Made by a program: the position numbers and the translations under genes
DNA from: Christiangramia bathymodioli
GTDB lineage: Bacteria > Bacteroidota > Bacteroidia > Flavobacteriales > Flavobacteriaceae
DNA: 64,000 nt
Assembly: GCA_009735695.1 (NCBI GenBank)
Contig: SRSL01000001.1
Coordinates: 806,048 to 870,047 of the forward strand
Direction: 5' to 3'
Notes under the pieces: model-generated
Told to the model about the DNA's origin: nothing
Databases searched by the model: none
What the model saw: only the letters and a program-made list of their open reading frames with translations
Shown: positions 1-7,963 of the stretch, piece by piece
How positions within the stretch are numbered: the first letter of the stretch is position 1
Layout of the letters: the number at the start of each line of letters is the position of its first letter

Positions 1-419
1 CTTTTGTCCAGGCTGGAATTAAGAAACTCCTCTCCTATTTCTCCTTCGAGCACGTTAAAACGGTGTTCGCGATCTCTAAACAGGAAAGGAAGACCAAATA
101 CCTTTAATTCTGGAGCAAAGTTTTCCATTACTCCAGTTGAAACCTTAGTCATTCCAAGACTACCGATCTGAAGCAGCTCCAGGCATTCTCTTTCTGAGCC
201 CAGTTGCTGGTTCGGATAGATATCTATCTGCATTTTGCCTTCAGATTTGTCCTTAACGCGTTCAGCCATGAAGACCATGGCTTTATGTACCGGGTGACTC
301 ATGTCCAGGCCGTGACCAAGTTTAATCACCTTCGTTTTGCTTTCCTGTTCACAGCCAGTGAATAAAAATACTAGCAAAAGGCCAAAACCTATCTTATATA
401 AGAATTTCAATTCTCTCAA
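1..419 (-). CDS. TRAP-type substrate-binding lipoprotein (DctP family), partial
   Basis: Reading leftward from a TTG at 419, the frame stays open to the window edge, so the C-terminus is missing. The start encodes a short basic segment, a hydrophobic stretch and a lipobox ending in Cys (FLFTGC), then mature sequence typical of DctP solute receptors (KLGHGLDMSHPVHKA, then YPNQQLGSERE and a GLPFLFRD segment). Such proteins deliver organic acids such as uronates to a TRAP permease. No ATG is available in frame; TTG 419 or the TTG three codons later is the start. It begins 2 bases after the eda stop, so it is co-transcribed with the uronate genes, which suggests a hexuronate-like ligand (inference). 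Confidence 0.85.
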   Translation of the reverse strand, partial: MRELKFLYKIGFGLLLVFLFTGCEQESKTKVIKLGHGLDMSHPVHKAMVFMAERVKDKSEGKMQIDIYPNQQLGSERECLELLQIGSLGMTKVSTGVMENFAPELKVFGLPFLFRDREHRFNVLEGEIGEEFLNSSLDK

Positions 420-421
420 TG

Positions 422-1093
422 TTATTTTTTTAAGCTTTGAACGATCTTCAAAGAAGACTCGATCTTTTCAGAAATGGCTGGATAATCAAAACTTCCATCC
501 TGTTTTCGGGTAAATAATTTTGAACCAATCCCTACGCAATGCACCCCGGCATCGAACCATTCCTTAAGGTTTTCCTCAGTTGGACTAACGCCACCGGTGG
601 GCATGATACTGCTCCAGGGAAAAGGGCCTTTTACTGCTTTAACAAAAGAAGGACCTCCAACCTGGCTTCCGGGGAAAATCTTAACCACTTCAGCTCCCAG
701 CTCTTCGGCATTAGAGATTTCGGTAACCGAACCACAACCCGGCATCCAGGCAATCTTCCTGCGATTACAGGTCCTGGCCATTTCGGCATTTACGATCGGT
801 GAAACAATAAAATTCGCAGCCAGTTGAATATAAAGTGAGGTCGTACCGGCATCGATAACCGAGCCTACTCCCAGTATCATTTCGGGAAAATGTTCTCTTG
901 AGTAACGACTAAGCTCATCGAACACCGTATGGGCATTATCCCCACGATTGGTGAACTCAAAAACCCTGGCTCCACCCTGGTAGCAGGCCTCAATAACTTT
1001 TTTGCAAACTTCTGGGTCGGCGTCATAAAAAACGGGAACTATGCCTGTTTCCTTCATGGTCTGAGCCACCTGAATTCTGGTAAAATTTGCCAT
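422..1093 (-). CDS. eda: KDPG / 4-hydroxy-2-oxoglutarate aldolase
   Basis: This 223-residue protein has the class I KDPG aldolase pattern: a Glu in EFTNRG near the first strand, the GVGSV segment, the Schiff-base lysine in VKIFPGS and the phosphate-binding PTGGVS loop. It cleaves 2-keto-3-deoxy-6-phosphogluconate to pyruvate and glyceraldehyde 3-phosphate in the cytoplasm. Length is normal for the family (about 210-220). It is third in the uxaC-kdgK-eda operon, directly after the kinase that makes its substrate. Confidence 0.93.
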   Translation of the reverse strand: MANFTRIQVAQTMKETGIVPVFYDADPEVCKKVIEACYQGGARVFEFTNRGDNAHTVFDELSRYSREHFPEMILGVGSVIDAGTTSLYIQLAANFIVSPIVNAEMARTCNRRKIAWMPGCGSVTEISNAEELGAEVVKIFPGSQVGGPSFVKAVKGPFPWSSIMPTGGVSPTEENLKEWFDAGVHCVGIGSKLFTRKQDGSFDYPAISEKIESSLKIVQSLKK

Positions 1094-1137
1094 TTCTATA
1101 TATTTCGTTTCAGGATATTATCCTGTTAATTCTCAAA

Positions 1138-2163
1138 TTATCGTTTAATCCTTCCTCCGGTATTTCCTTCCATTACTTCCAGCACTTCCTCCACCCTTAC
1201 CAGGTTGGCATCACCCAAAATCGTATGCTTTAAAGCACAGGCCGCATTGGCAAAATCAAGTGTTTTCTGGTCATCAAAATGCTGAAGTCCGTAAAGAATT
1301 CCAGCAGCGTACGCATCTCCAGTCCCAATACGATCTACCACCGAAGTGATCTCCAGTTCACCGGTAGAAAGATATTCTGTTCCTGTCCAGGCCTGCCCGT
1401 ATATTTTTTGCCAGGAGGCACTTAAACCAGTTCGCACCTTGTCAAAAACCTTTTCGATGGAAGGACATTCCTCCATTAATTTTTTACTGGCCTTTATAAA
1501 GTCATCTTTCGAATAAGTGAAATCGGTTCCCAGGATCTCGTTGATCTCGTTCACTCCACCAATAAAAATGGTAGATGAAGAGATCAATTCCTTTAAGATC
1601 TTATGTCCGTTCTTGCCATATTTCCATAGATTACTGCGATAGGCCGGATCGGCCGTTACTATAATTCCATTTTTGCTGGCGACTTTTAACCCTTCTTTTA
1701 AAGTCATATAGGCACTTTCTGAAATTGCCGGCGTGATCCCGGTCCAGTGGAAATGGGTGCAATTCTCTAAAATTTCTTCCCAGTTCACCTGTTCCGGCGA
1801 AATATTGGCAAAAGCCCCATGCAGACGGTTATAAGCTATTTTACTGGAGCGGGCAGAAGAACCCACTTCCAGAAAATACAGGCCAAGAGGATGATCCACC
1901 CGATGTATTGCGGAAACATCAATGCCTACTTGCCGCATGGCAGCAATGGCAGCATCACCCACCAGGTCATCAGAAACATTGGAGATGTGCTGGGTTTTTA
2001 AGCCGAATTTAGCCAGAGAGGCGGCCACATTCATTTCAGTTCCCCCAAAGAAGAAATCCATTTGCTGGGCCTGTTGCAATTTCCGGTTTTCAGAAGGAGA
2101 AAGCCTCATGAGGACTTCTCCGAAAGTGACAACTTTTCCTGTTTTTCTCTTACTGGATTTCAT
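1138..2163 (-). CDS. kdgK: 2-keto-3-deoxygluconate kinase (PfkB family)
   Basis: The 341-residue product is a PfkB/ribokinase-family sugar kinase. It has an N-terminal substrate region with the family's GG motif (FFFGGTEMNVA) and the C-terminal GTGDAYAAG anion-hole/catalytic-Asp motif near residue 290. It would phosphorylate 2-keto-3-deoxygluconate to KDPG, feeding the adjacent eda product. The start codon overlaps the uxaC stop by one base (positions 2163), indicating translational coupling. The KDG assignment rests mainly on operon context; PfkB members are hard to tell apart by sequence alone. Confidence 0.9.
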   Translation of the reverse strand: MKSSKRKTGKVVTFGEVLMRLSPSENRKLQQAQQMDFFFGGTEMNVAASLAKFGLKTQHISNVSDDLVGDAAIAAMRQVGIDVSAIHRVDHPLGLYFLEVGSSARSSKIAYNRLHGAFANISPEQVNWEEILENCTHFHWTGITPAISESAYMTLKEGLKVASKNGIIVTADPAYRSNLWKYGKNGHKILKELISSSTIFIGGVNEINEILGTDFTYSKDDFIKASKKLMEECPSIEKVFDKVRTGLSASWQKIYGQAWTGTEYLSTGELEITSVVDRIGTGDAYAAGILYGLQHFDDQKTLDFANAACALKHTILGDANLVRVEEVLEVMEGNTGGRIKR

Positions 2164-3566
2164 TAAAAGTCAAAGTATTCTTCAGCGTTATTATAACAAA
2201 TATTCGCGATAGTCTGGCCAACCAGTTCCAAATCTTCCGGAAGCTCGCCATTTTCCATCTCTTCGCCAAACAAGTTACATAATACTCTTCTAAAATACTC
2301 ATGACGTGGAAATGAGAGAAAACTCCTGGAATCGGTTAGCATTCCAATAAAGCAGCTAACCAGCCCCATATTGGAAAGTGCGTTGAGTTGCTTGATAATG
2401 CCATCCTTCTGATCCAGGAACCACCATCCAGATCCAAACTGCACCTTCCCTTTGATACTTCCATCATTGAAATTTCCGATCATGGTCGCGAAGATCTCGT
2501 TATCTGAAGGGTTTAGATTGTAAAGAATGGTTTTGGTCAATGTATCCATACCATCCAGGGCGTCAAGGAATGCGGAAAGGTTCTCCGCCTGGCTGTAATC
2601 GGCTATGGAATCCCAGCCGGTATCTGGGCCAAGCTCCTTTAGCATTCTTTTGTTGTTGTTTCTTAAAGCTCCCAGGTGAAATTGCTGTACCCAACCAAAC
2701 TCGTGGTAAGTTTCACAAAGGAAAAGCAGTATTGCAGTATGGAACTTTTCAGCCTCAAGATCTGAAATTTCCTCACCTTTTAATTTTTTATTAAAAATTG
2801 AATTGATCTCTTCAGCTGAAAATTCTTTAAATGAGATATAGTTCAAGCCATGATCACATAGTCGGCAACCATTTTCGTGAAAATATTCGATCCTACTACG
2901 AAGCGCCTTTTTTAGACCATCATAAGAATTAATCGTCATATCGGCTGCTTTCCCGAGCTCCTTCATATAATCGGAATAATTCTCATTTTCGATCATGATG
3001 GATTTATCGGGCCTGAAAGCTGTACTCACCTTGATACTGAAATCGCTTTCCGCTAACTGCTGGTGATATTCCAGTGTATCTACCGGGTCTTCGGTGGTAC
3101 AAAGTGTCTTTACGTTCATTTTCTTCAGAAGACCCCGACAGGAATTTTCAGGTAATTGCAATTGCCTGTTCACTCCCTCATAGATCCTTTCCGCAGATTC
3201 CTCGTTCAGCAATTCATCTATTCCGAAGTAGCGCTTCAGCTCCAGATGCGTCCAGTGATACAAAGGATTTCTAAGCGTATGCGGAACCGTTTTCGCCCAG
3301 GCCATGAATTTTTCTTTGTCTGAAGCATCACCGGTGATATACTTTTCATCCACGCCCATGGTACGCATGGCTCTCCATTTGTAATGATCGCCATACAACC
3401 AAACCTGGGTGATATTTTCAAAATTTCGATCCTCGGCTATATCCTTTGGGGGCAGGTGATTATGATAATCTATGATTGGTTGCTTTTCAGCATATTTCTT
3501 GTAGAGTTCTTCAGCATATTTATTCTGAAGCAGGAAATTATCTTTTATAAATGTCTTTTTTTCCAT
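2163..3566 (-). CDS. uxaC: Glucuronate/galacturonate isomerase
   Basis: The 467-residue protein matches uronate isomerase, an amidohydrolase-fold enzyme. The N-terminal DYHNHLPP motif carries the metal-binding HxH, and the C-terminal part contains the FPRHEYFRR segment typical of UxaC. It converts D-glucuronate to fructuronate, or galacturonate to tagaturonate, the first step of hexuronate breakdown. It is the first gene of the leftward operon and sits behind a good promoter with a palindromic operator. Confidence 0.95.
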   Translation of the reverse strand: MEKKTFIKDNFLLQNKYAEELYKKYAEKQPIIDYHNHLPPKDIAEDRNFENITQVWLYGDHYKWRAMRTMGVDEKYITGDASDKEKFMAWAKTVPHTLRNPLYHWTHLELKRYFGIDELLNEESAERIYEGVNRQLQLPENSCRGLLKKMNVKTLCTTEDPVDTLEYHQQLAESDFSIKVSTAFRPDKSIMIENENYSDYMKELGKAADMTINSYDGLKKALRSRIEYFHENGCRLCDHGLNYISFKEFSAEEINSIFNKKLKGEEISDLEAEKFHTAILLFLCETYHEFGWVQQFHLGALRNNNKRMLKELGPDTGWDSIADYSQAENLSAFLDALDGMDTLTKTILYNLNPSDNEIFATMIGNFNDGSIKGKVQFGSGWWFLDQKDGIIKQLNALSNMGLVSCFIGMLTDSRSFLSFPRHEYFRRVLCNLFGEEMENGELPEDLELVGQTIANICYNNAEEYFDF

Positions 3567-3641
3567 GTCTTTTTAATTCTCTTTAATCGGTTCAGCCTGA
3601 AAACTGAAACTTTAGCGACCTGCCGAGATCATTCACCTCAA

Positions 3642-3657
3642 ACGCAATCGATTGCGT
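3642..3657. promoter_or_regulatory. LacI-type operator before uxaC
   Basis: ACGCAATCGATTGCGT is a perfect 16-bp palindrome with the central CG typical of LacI/GntR-family hexuronate regulators (UxuR/KdgR-like). It lies immediately downstream of the uxaC -7 box, where a bound repressor would block transcription. No regulator gene is in the window. Confidence 0.7.
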
Positions 3658-3686
3658 GAATATAATTATTATTTTTAATTCTTCAA
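3657..3686 (-). promoter_or_regulatory. Promoter of the uronate operon
   Basis: On the minus strand a TTG (3686-3684) is followed after 19 bases by TATATTCA (3664-3657), close to the Bacteroidota consensus TTG/19-21/TAnnTTTG. Transcription would start in the operator and read into uxaC with a leader of roughly 80 bases. Confidence 0.6.
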
Positions 3687-3801
3687 TATTAGGAAGAGAA
3701 TGTTACAATTATATAATCTCTAAATAAAAATATAGAGCATACCCGGAATTATCAATGCTGCATTTTATACGTATTAAAATTTTTTGATATTATCAAAAAT
3801 G

Positions 3802-3836
3802 AAAAACCCCGTAAATCTCAGGATTTACGGGGTTTT
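3802..3836 (-). terminator. Chromosomal terminator after the original tRNA-Leu
   Basis: An 11-bp GC-rich stem (CCCCGTAAATC with GATTTACGGGG, loop TCAG) is flanked by A and T runs, so it can work in both directions. It sits 23 bases beyond the truncated tRNA copy. It is probably the terminator of tRNA-Leu before the phage inserted. A separate palindrome, TTTTTGATA followed by TTATCAAAAA, lies just left of it. Confidence 0.75.
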
Positions 3837-3858
3837 GTTCTAATTTGATACCTAAAAA

Positions 3859-3912
3859 GTACTCGAGGTGGGAATCGAACCCACACTCCCGAAAGAACTG
3901 GATTTTGAATCC
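3859..3912 (-). repeat. Left attachment site (truncated tRNA-Leu copy)
   Basis: This is a second copy of the 3' half of the tRNA-Leu at 51165-51246. A 29-base identical block (T arm and acceptor 3' strand) is followed by a divergent variable arm, then the identical 16-base ACTGGATTTTGAATCC from the anticodon arm (3897-3912), after which similarity stops. Reading from the chromosome side, this is the original tRNA 3' end, cut off from its 5' half by integration. Confidence 0.92.
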
Positions 3913-4016
3913 CATTTACTGAAACTTTCCCACTTCCTTTATTTGATTATCAACGGTTTAATTTTTAATAAAATCCTGTTTTTTAAAAAATCTATGTACG
4001 AGTTTATGAGTTGAGT

Positions 4017-4922
4017 TTATGTACTGATATCATCCAGATAATCCCAGAAATCATGCTCATGAACCAGGACAACATTAGATCCTTCCTTTCTTAATTTTAT
4101 TGCCTTCTCGACCTTTCTTCCATAACATGCGAAAGCCCAGGCCGGACTTCCATTATCACCTACTATGAGATAATTGGTTTCTTTTACAAAATTGTTATTA
4201 AAAGTTCCTCCCTGGTTCTGGATCTTCTCCACGAGAGATTTTCGATTACCTCTGGTTAAGGCTCCTGTGATACAGAATATTTTTCCGTCAAGTTCAATAT
4301 TCGGATCTACGGCACACAAGCCGGAAATATTCAATCCCGATACTTCATCACTGATCTTTGTAGTAAGCTCCTTGTCTGTTAGCTTTACAAATTGATTGAA
4401 GTAAGCTTTGAGAAGAATTTTTTCTTCATTGTCTACGATACCATCACGAAGTATTTTTTCAAGTACGGTGTACAATTCGTCATATGGATAATATGAGCAT
4501 AGATGATCATTTTTATCCATCCAATTTTGGAGTTCAATGACTTCCTGGTCGTTTATATTTCCATCCGCAAGAATTCCATGGCATATTCCCTGCAGAGTTT
4601 GAAGATCAGCGGTAACAGCATCATAAAACACATTATCTTCCTGATACTTTTGCGATAGCCAGTAAAGATCTTCTAAGGCCTCTGCCAGATCTTGTTCACC
4701 CCGAAGGGCTTCTCTTATGGTTACAATAAAGTCCTGGAAAGGATTTCGTTCAATAAGATCATAATGATCTTCACACCAGTTATCCAGTTCCTGCAATTCT
4801 TTTTTATTGACTTCCCCATCAATTAGAATGCCTTCCAGGATCCCCCTTAGTGAGTTGACCGCCTTATCAGCTTCGGCTTTACCGGTATAAACTCTGTACT
4901 CCAAGTCTTTTATTCGCTCCAT
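4017..4922 (-). CDS. TerB-like repeat protein with C-terminal BRCT domain
   Basis: The 301-residue protein begins with about 180 residues of helical repeats carrying short EF-hand-like turns (ILIDGEVNKKEL, ILADGNINDQEV, DGIVDNEEK), as in TerB/DjlA-type domains. A BRCT domain follows (about 205-295: LDGKIFCITGAL, the NYLIVGDNGSPAWA segment, and a C-terminal hydrophobic/Trp patch), resembling the BRCT of DNA ligase LigA. BRCT domains bind phosphopeptides or DNA ends. It is the outermost gene at the left end of the prophage and is read toward attL, so it may be lysogeny-expressed cargo. Specific role unknown. Confidence 0.75.
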   Translation of the reverse strand: MERIKDLEYRVYTGKAEADKAVNSLRGILEGILIDGEVNKKELQELDNWCEDHYDLIERNPFQDFIVTIREALRGEQDLAEALEDLYWLSQKYQEDNVFYDAVTADLQTLQGICHGILADGNINDQEVIELQNWMDKNDHLCSYYPYDELYTVLEKILRDGIVDNEEKILLKAYFNQFVKLTDKELTTKISDEVSGLNISGLCAVDPNIELDGKIFCITGALTRGNRKSLVEKIQNQGGTFNNNFVKETNYLIVGDNGSPAWAFACYGRKVEKAIKLRKEGSNVVLVHEHDFWDYLDDIST

Positions 4923-4929
4923 ACATTAT

Positions 4930-5355
4930 TTATTTTAATTCCTTTCCGAACAATTGAAAATCAATAATTTTAAAATCGGCACACCCGGCCTGATATTCTG
5001 CTATCATCTCCCAGTTATTACCATATACCGAAACGGTTCCATTTTCAATATTCATTATGGTTGAACCTATAACATTTACAGATCCTTGATTTTTTTCCTC
5101 CCTAAAAACAGAATGATCAAAACGTTCCTGGCCACTTAACAGGTCATATGCTGCAGCCGATAATCCACGTTCTTTATTATGGCCTACGCCTTCATTTTCT
5201 AGGAATTCATTTAGCACCTTTTCCTTCTCAATTTTGGAGAGGGTATTCCAATCCAGTCTGCAGTGTGCATTATAGATTTTTCCACCTTCGGACCCGTTAT
5301 CCTTGCATCCAAAAGCAAAAGTGATAACTATCATCAAAAGAAGGATTCTTCTCAC
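4930..5355 (-). CDS. Small lipoprotein
   Basis: The 141-residue protein has a clear lipoprotein signal (MRRILLLMIVITFAFGC) with Cys17 as the likely lipidation site. The mature part has no family I recognise. The stop is 7 bases before the TerB/BRCT gene, so the two are probably one leftward unit. Position outside the lytic modules suggests expression in the lysogen at the cell envelope, for example in superinfection exclusion, but that is inference. Confidence 0.7.
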   Translation of the reverse strand: MRRILLLMIVITFAFGCKDNGSEGGKIYNAHCRLDWNTLSKIEKEKVLNEFLENEGVGHNKERGLSAAAYDLLSGQERFDHSVFREEKNQGSVNVIGSTIMNIENGTVSVYGNNWEMIAEYQAGCADFKIIDFQLFGKELK

Positions 5356-5429
5356 ACGCTTAGGTTTAAAAATTTACTTTTAGCGCCCCTACTCAGTAAG
5401 TTATTTTTTAAACCAATACACCTAAATCG

Positions 5430-5558
5430 ATGTACGATTATCTAGAAAAACTCTCCGATCTAGAGCAACTTGATCTATTCATTTCTTATTTTGAAAACAG
5501 GGACCAGTATTCACCCGAAGACCGGAAGAAACTCGATCACTATTTTAAGGACCTTTAA
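5430..5558 (+). CDS. Possible small acidic protein
   Basis: An ATG at 5430 opens a 42-codon frame (MYDYLEKLSDLEQLDLF...) with amphipathic acidic composition and good codon use. Its stop overlaps the 3' end of the repressor gene on the other strand by 4 bases. It lies between divergent and convergent phage genes and has no recognised family. It may be real or chance. Confidence 0.4.
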   Translation: MYDYLEKLSDLEQLDLFISYFENRDQYSPEDRKKLDHYFKDL

Positions 5559-6016
5559 TGGTCCTTATTCATTTCTAAAAATTTCTCCAGGTCCTTGGCT
5601 ACTTTAAGTATTCTGTTATTATCTACCTTTTCGGTCCACTGAATAATTTTCAGATCGTTTTTCAATCCCTGCTTTACAGCTTTGGTGAGAGTTTCCATAT
5701 ACCTGGTTACACCCTCACTTAAGGAAACAACATTTTGATTTACCTGGTGCACGTCCTGGCGTACCAAATTCAAAGCTGCAGAATCTAAAATCTGGTAATT
5801 TCCCTCCTGCTCATTAGCCCGTGTGGGTTCTTTCTCGTCTAAGAGTCTAGAAACAGTTACGCCGAGCGCAATTGCAATATTTTGCAATTTAGATACAGGT
5901 ATATCCGTTTGTCCGTTCTCGTAATTCACATACGATCTTTTTGGTATCCCTGTAAGGTTAACCATTTTGTCTTGGGATATTCCCTTTTCCTCTCTGACCT
6001 CTTTTATTTTCAGCAT
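5555..6016 (-). CDS. XRE-family phage repressor (CI-like)
   Basis: The 153-residue protein starts with a helix-turn-helix of the Xre/Cro type (about 5-60: KGISQDKMVNLTGIPKRSYVNYENGQ, written here as its two halves QDKMVNLTG and SYVNYENGQ). A linker and a C-terminal helical, probably dimerising, region follow. No LexA-like autoprotease motif is evident. It is divergent from the early operon, with repeated operator half-sites between, which is the layout of a lysogeny repressor controlling the lytic promoter and itself. Confidence 0.85.
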   Translation of the reverse strand: MLKIKEVREEKGISQDKMVNLTGIPKRSYVNYENGQTDIPVSKLQNIAIALGVTVSRLLDEKEPTRANEQEGNYQILDSAALNLVRQDVHQVNQNVVSLSEGVTRYMETLTKAVKQGLKNDLKIIQWTEKVDNNRILKVAKDLEKFLEMNKDH

Positions 6017-6018
6017 AT

Positions 6019-6094
6019 CGCAGAATATTGCAAAAAATATTTGCAGTTTTTTGCATTTTTACTTGCAATATCCTGCAATATTGTTTTATATTTG
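6019..6094. promoter_or_regulatory. Repressor operators and rightward early promoter
   Basis: Two 15-base sites in opposite orientation, CGCAGAATATTGCAA (6019-6033) and TTGCAATATCCTGCA (6063-6077), match at 13 of 15 positions as inverted copies. Further TTGCA half-sites lie at 6041 and 6051. TGCAATAT recurs with a 10-base period (6064, 6074). The rightward promoter is TTG at 6063-6065, 21 bases, TATATTTG at 6087-6094. The right operator covers the -33 box and the left one abuts the repressor start codon, so one protein can control both directions. Confidence 0.75.
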
Positions 6095-6164
6095 CTTCAC
6101 AGGTAGTTAACCAGCGATTAACAAATATAGATAAGTCGATTGGTTTCCGCAATAGTATAATTGT

Positions 6165-6440
6165 ATGATCACCAAAGTAGAAGGAAATTACATCAAGGAA
6201 ATTCTGGGTTCCAACTATTTAAAGAAAATATCAGAACGCCTGATTGATAAGAATGTTACCAATCAAAAAGGAGGGGATATTTCAAACCCATTTATCTGTA
6301 TGATGTTAAACGGAAAGAGAAAGCATGAAGCTGCGGAAAAGGAGATCCGAGATTTAACCGAGGAGACCGTAGATCAGCAGGAGCAGGACAAAGAACGTCT
6401 CGAGAAAGTTTATCAACGTCATAAGGCTCTTAAAAAATGA
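6165..6440 (+). CDS. First early protein, unknown (Cro position)
   Basis: The 91-residue basic/acidic helical protein is the first gene rightward of the operator region, where Cro or an early regulator normally sits. I see no certain helix-turn-helix. The C-terminal half is strongly charged and likely coiled coil. It overlaps the next gene by 4 bases. Confidence 0.7.
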   Translation: MITKVEGNYIKEILGSNYLKKISERLIDKNVTNQKGGDISNPFICMMLNGKRKHEAAEKEIRDLTEETVDQQEQDKERLEKVYQRHKALKK

Positions 6441-6631
6441 AAACCCTTCCCCCCGAAAAAGAATTACAGCAAATAGATGCATCCCTTAAAACGGGAGAAC
6501 GTACGGCCTTATGGCTAAGCTTTGCAGCGCTATGTGTAGTGCTGGGAATGATCATCACGGTATCACACCATAACCCTATAAATAAAGAAAGCCCGAAGCG
6601 CGAACTTCAGGCGAGTTTACATAATCACTAA
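6437..6631 (+). CDS. Small single-span membrane protein
   Basis: The 64-residue product has one hydrophobic segment (about residues 24-43, LWLSFAALCVVLGMIITV) flanked by charged ends. Start overlaps the preceding stop (ATGA). Function unknown. Confidence 0.6.
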   Translation: MKTLPPEKELQQIDASLKTGERTALWLSFAALCVVLGMIITVSHHNPINKESPKRELQASLHNH

Positions 6632-6648
6632 CGCAACATTAGAAAATC

Positions 6649-7269
6649 ATGCAAGACAAAAGTACAACAACTCTGCAACACTCGCAACAATTAATCGCGG
6701 GTCTTTTACAGGAAGACAATTCTATCGAATTCTTCTGTGTGGGAAATCTAAAAACCCACTGGATCCAGAACGGCAAAAGCCATACCTGGGAAGAACTTCC
6801 CATTCCTGAATATTCTATATGCATGAATCACTACAACAAGAATGAGAAAGCTCGTGCAGTTCTTGGCGAGATCAGGGAGAACGGGAAACTTATCTCCAGG
6901 AATCGCCAGCTGGAAATATATATGTCGCTTGGCTGGGGAACCCCAGATGGAAAACCAGACATGATCAACGGCGTACTTCAGGAAATGGAAAATTACAGGC
7001 ATAGCCGTGACTGCATCTCCCTACGGTTCAAGCAACTTAAAATAGACGGTAAGCCTTTAAAACCACGGGAAATCTTTATGCTGGACGAGATGTCTTCAAA
7101 GGCAGATCCAGTAGACCAGACCATTGCGATCGCCATGAAGATCAAGCGGAGCACCTTTAACCAGCATAGCCGGGAATTAAAGGATAAAGCAGGGGTAAAT
7201 ACCAAGCATGCCCTTCTTATGAAGGCCACGCGTGAAGGAATAGTAAGAAATTTTAACAATGCAAGGTGA
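6649..7269 (+). CDS. Protein with C-terminal LuxR-like helix-turn-helix
   Basis: The 206-residue protein has an N-terminal region with some PAS-like features and a C-terminal segment (LKPREIFMLDEMSS, then STFNQHSRELKDKAGV) resembling a LuxR/NarL DNA-binding domain. The leader contains a variant of the ACTAACGCAACA motif found before three later genes. As an early putative DNA-binding protein it is a candidate regulator of later transcription (inference only). Confidence 0.65.
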   Translation: MQDKSTTTLQHSQQLIAGLLQEDNSIEFFCVGNLKTHWIQNGKSHTWEELPIPEYSICMNHYNKNEKARAVLGEIRENGKLISRNRQLEIYMSLGWGTPDGKPDMINGVLQEMENYRHSRDCISLRFKQLKIDGKPLKPREIFMLDEMSSKADPVDQTIAIAMKIKRSTFNQHSRELKDKAGVNTKHALLMKATREGIVRNFNNAR

Positions 7270-7454
7270 TGGTTATTGAAAGGGACGCACAGTTTTACAG
7301 CAACCAGGTACGCAGGATCAAAAAGCAGATGGAGTGTGTACGATCTTCTAACTGGAATGCCGAAGAAAAGAAGCAGCTACAGCATATCTATGCGAAGATG
7401 CTAAGGAAGAATGAGAAAAAACTGGCGTCCTTTTCTAATCTACGCCACAACTAG
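7266..7454 (+). CDS. Small basic coiled protein
   Basis: A 62-residue, Lys/Arg-rich helical product whose ATG overlaps the previous stop by 4 bases. No recognised family; its place in the tight early operon supports it as a gene. Confidence 0.55.
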   Translation: MMVIERDAQFYSNQVRRIKKQMECVRSSNWNAEEKKQLQHIYAKMLRKNEKKLASFSNLRHN

Positions 7455-7466
7455 AAATTTACAACT

Positions 7467-7730
7467 ATGGATGATTTGAAAATTATCGAAATTTTACTCG
7501 GCCATTGCGACTTTGAACCGCAATTAAGAGTAAGCGGCCAGGAGATATCGATCTCCATTAAAGACAACATCCAGTACGATGGCGAATATTTCTCACAGCT
7601 TCGCCAGGCCCTGGCTGAAACCACCGGTAGGAAGGTTGCAAGGATCCAGAAAGATTTTTTTATCTCCAGGACCATTCCTTCGGTAGCCGAAAGAAACGCC
7701 AAAACATTTTTATCACACGCAAGAAGCTAG
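7467..7730 (+). CDS. Small early protein, unknown
   Basis: An 87-residue protein with no recognised motif, 12 bases after the previous gene and 3 bases before the next. Composition is ordinary for a soluble protein. Confidence 0.6.
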   Translation: MDDLKIIEILLGHCDFEPQLRVSGQEISISIKDNIQYDGEYFSQLRQALAETTGRKVARIQKDFFISRTIPSVAERNAKTFLSHARS

Positions 7731-7733
7731 TCC

Positions 7734-7958
7734 ATGAGCCAGATGTCCGCACATATGTTAATGCCTCTTTACTCCGCCCTACCGGAGAAAGAGAAGCGGG
7801 CATTTGATCAATGGCTGGAGAAGCAGCGAAAACCACAACCCAAACCAAAAAAGAAAAAACAAAGCATCCTGCATAAGGTAGCCGATCAGCTGGGCGAAGA
7901 ATGGCGCCCCGGTAACGAAGAGCAGCTGCTTTCCATGATAATGCATGGCAAAAACTAA
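7734..7958 (+). CDS. Small early protein with Lys/Pro-rich linker
   Basis: The 74-residue protein has a central KPQPKPKKKK stretch between two short helical parts. No known domain; part of the early operon. Confidence 0.55.
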   Translation: MSQMSAHMLMPLYSALPEKEKRAFDQWLEKQRKPQPKPKKKKQSILHKVADQLGEEWRPGNEEQLLSMIMHGKN

Positions 7959-7963
7959 AGCTT

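Noticed and set aside
3860-3941. Second functional tRNA-Leu at the left junction
   Set aside because: Only the T arm, variable arm and part of the anticodon arm are present; the D arm and acceptor 5' strand are missing, so it is an att remnant.
7426-7460. Seventh possible late box (CGTCCTTTT) in the early region
   Set aside because: It is inside a coding region, has C in place of the first T, and no TTG lies at the fixed distance (TTA is found).
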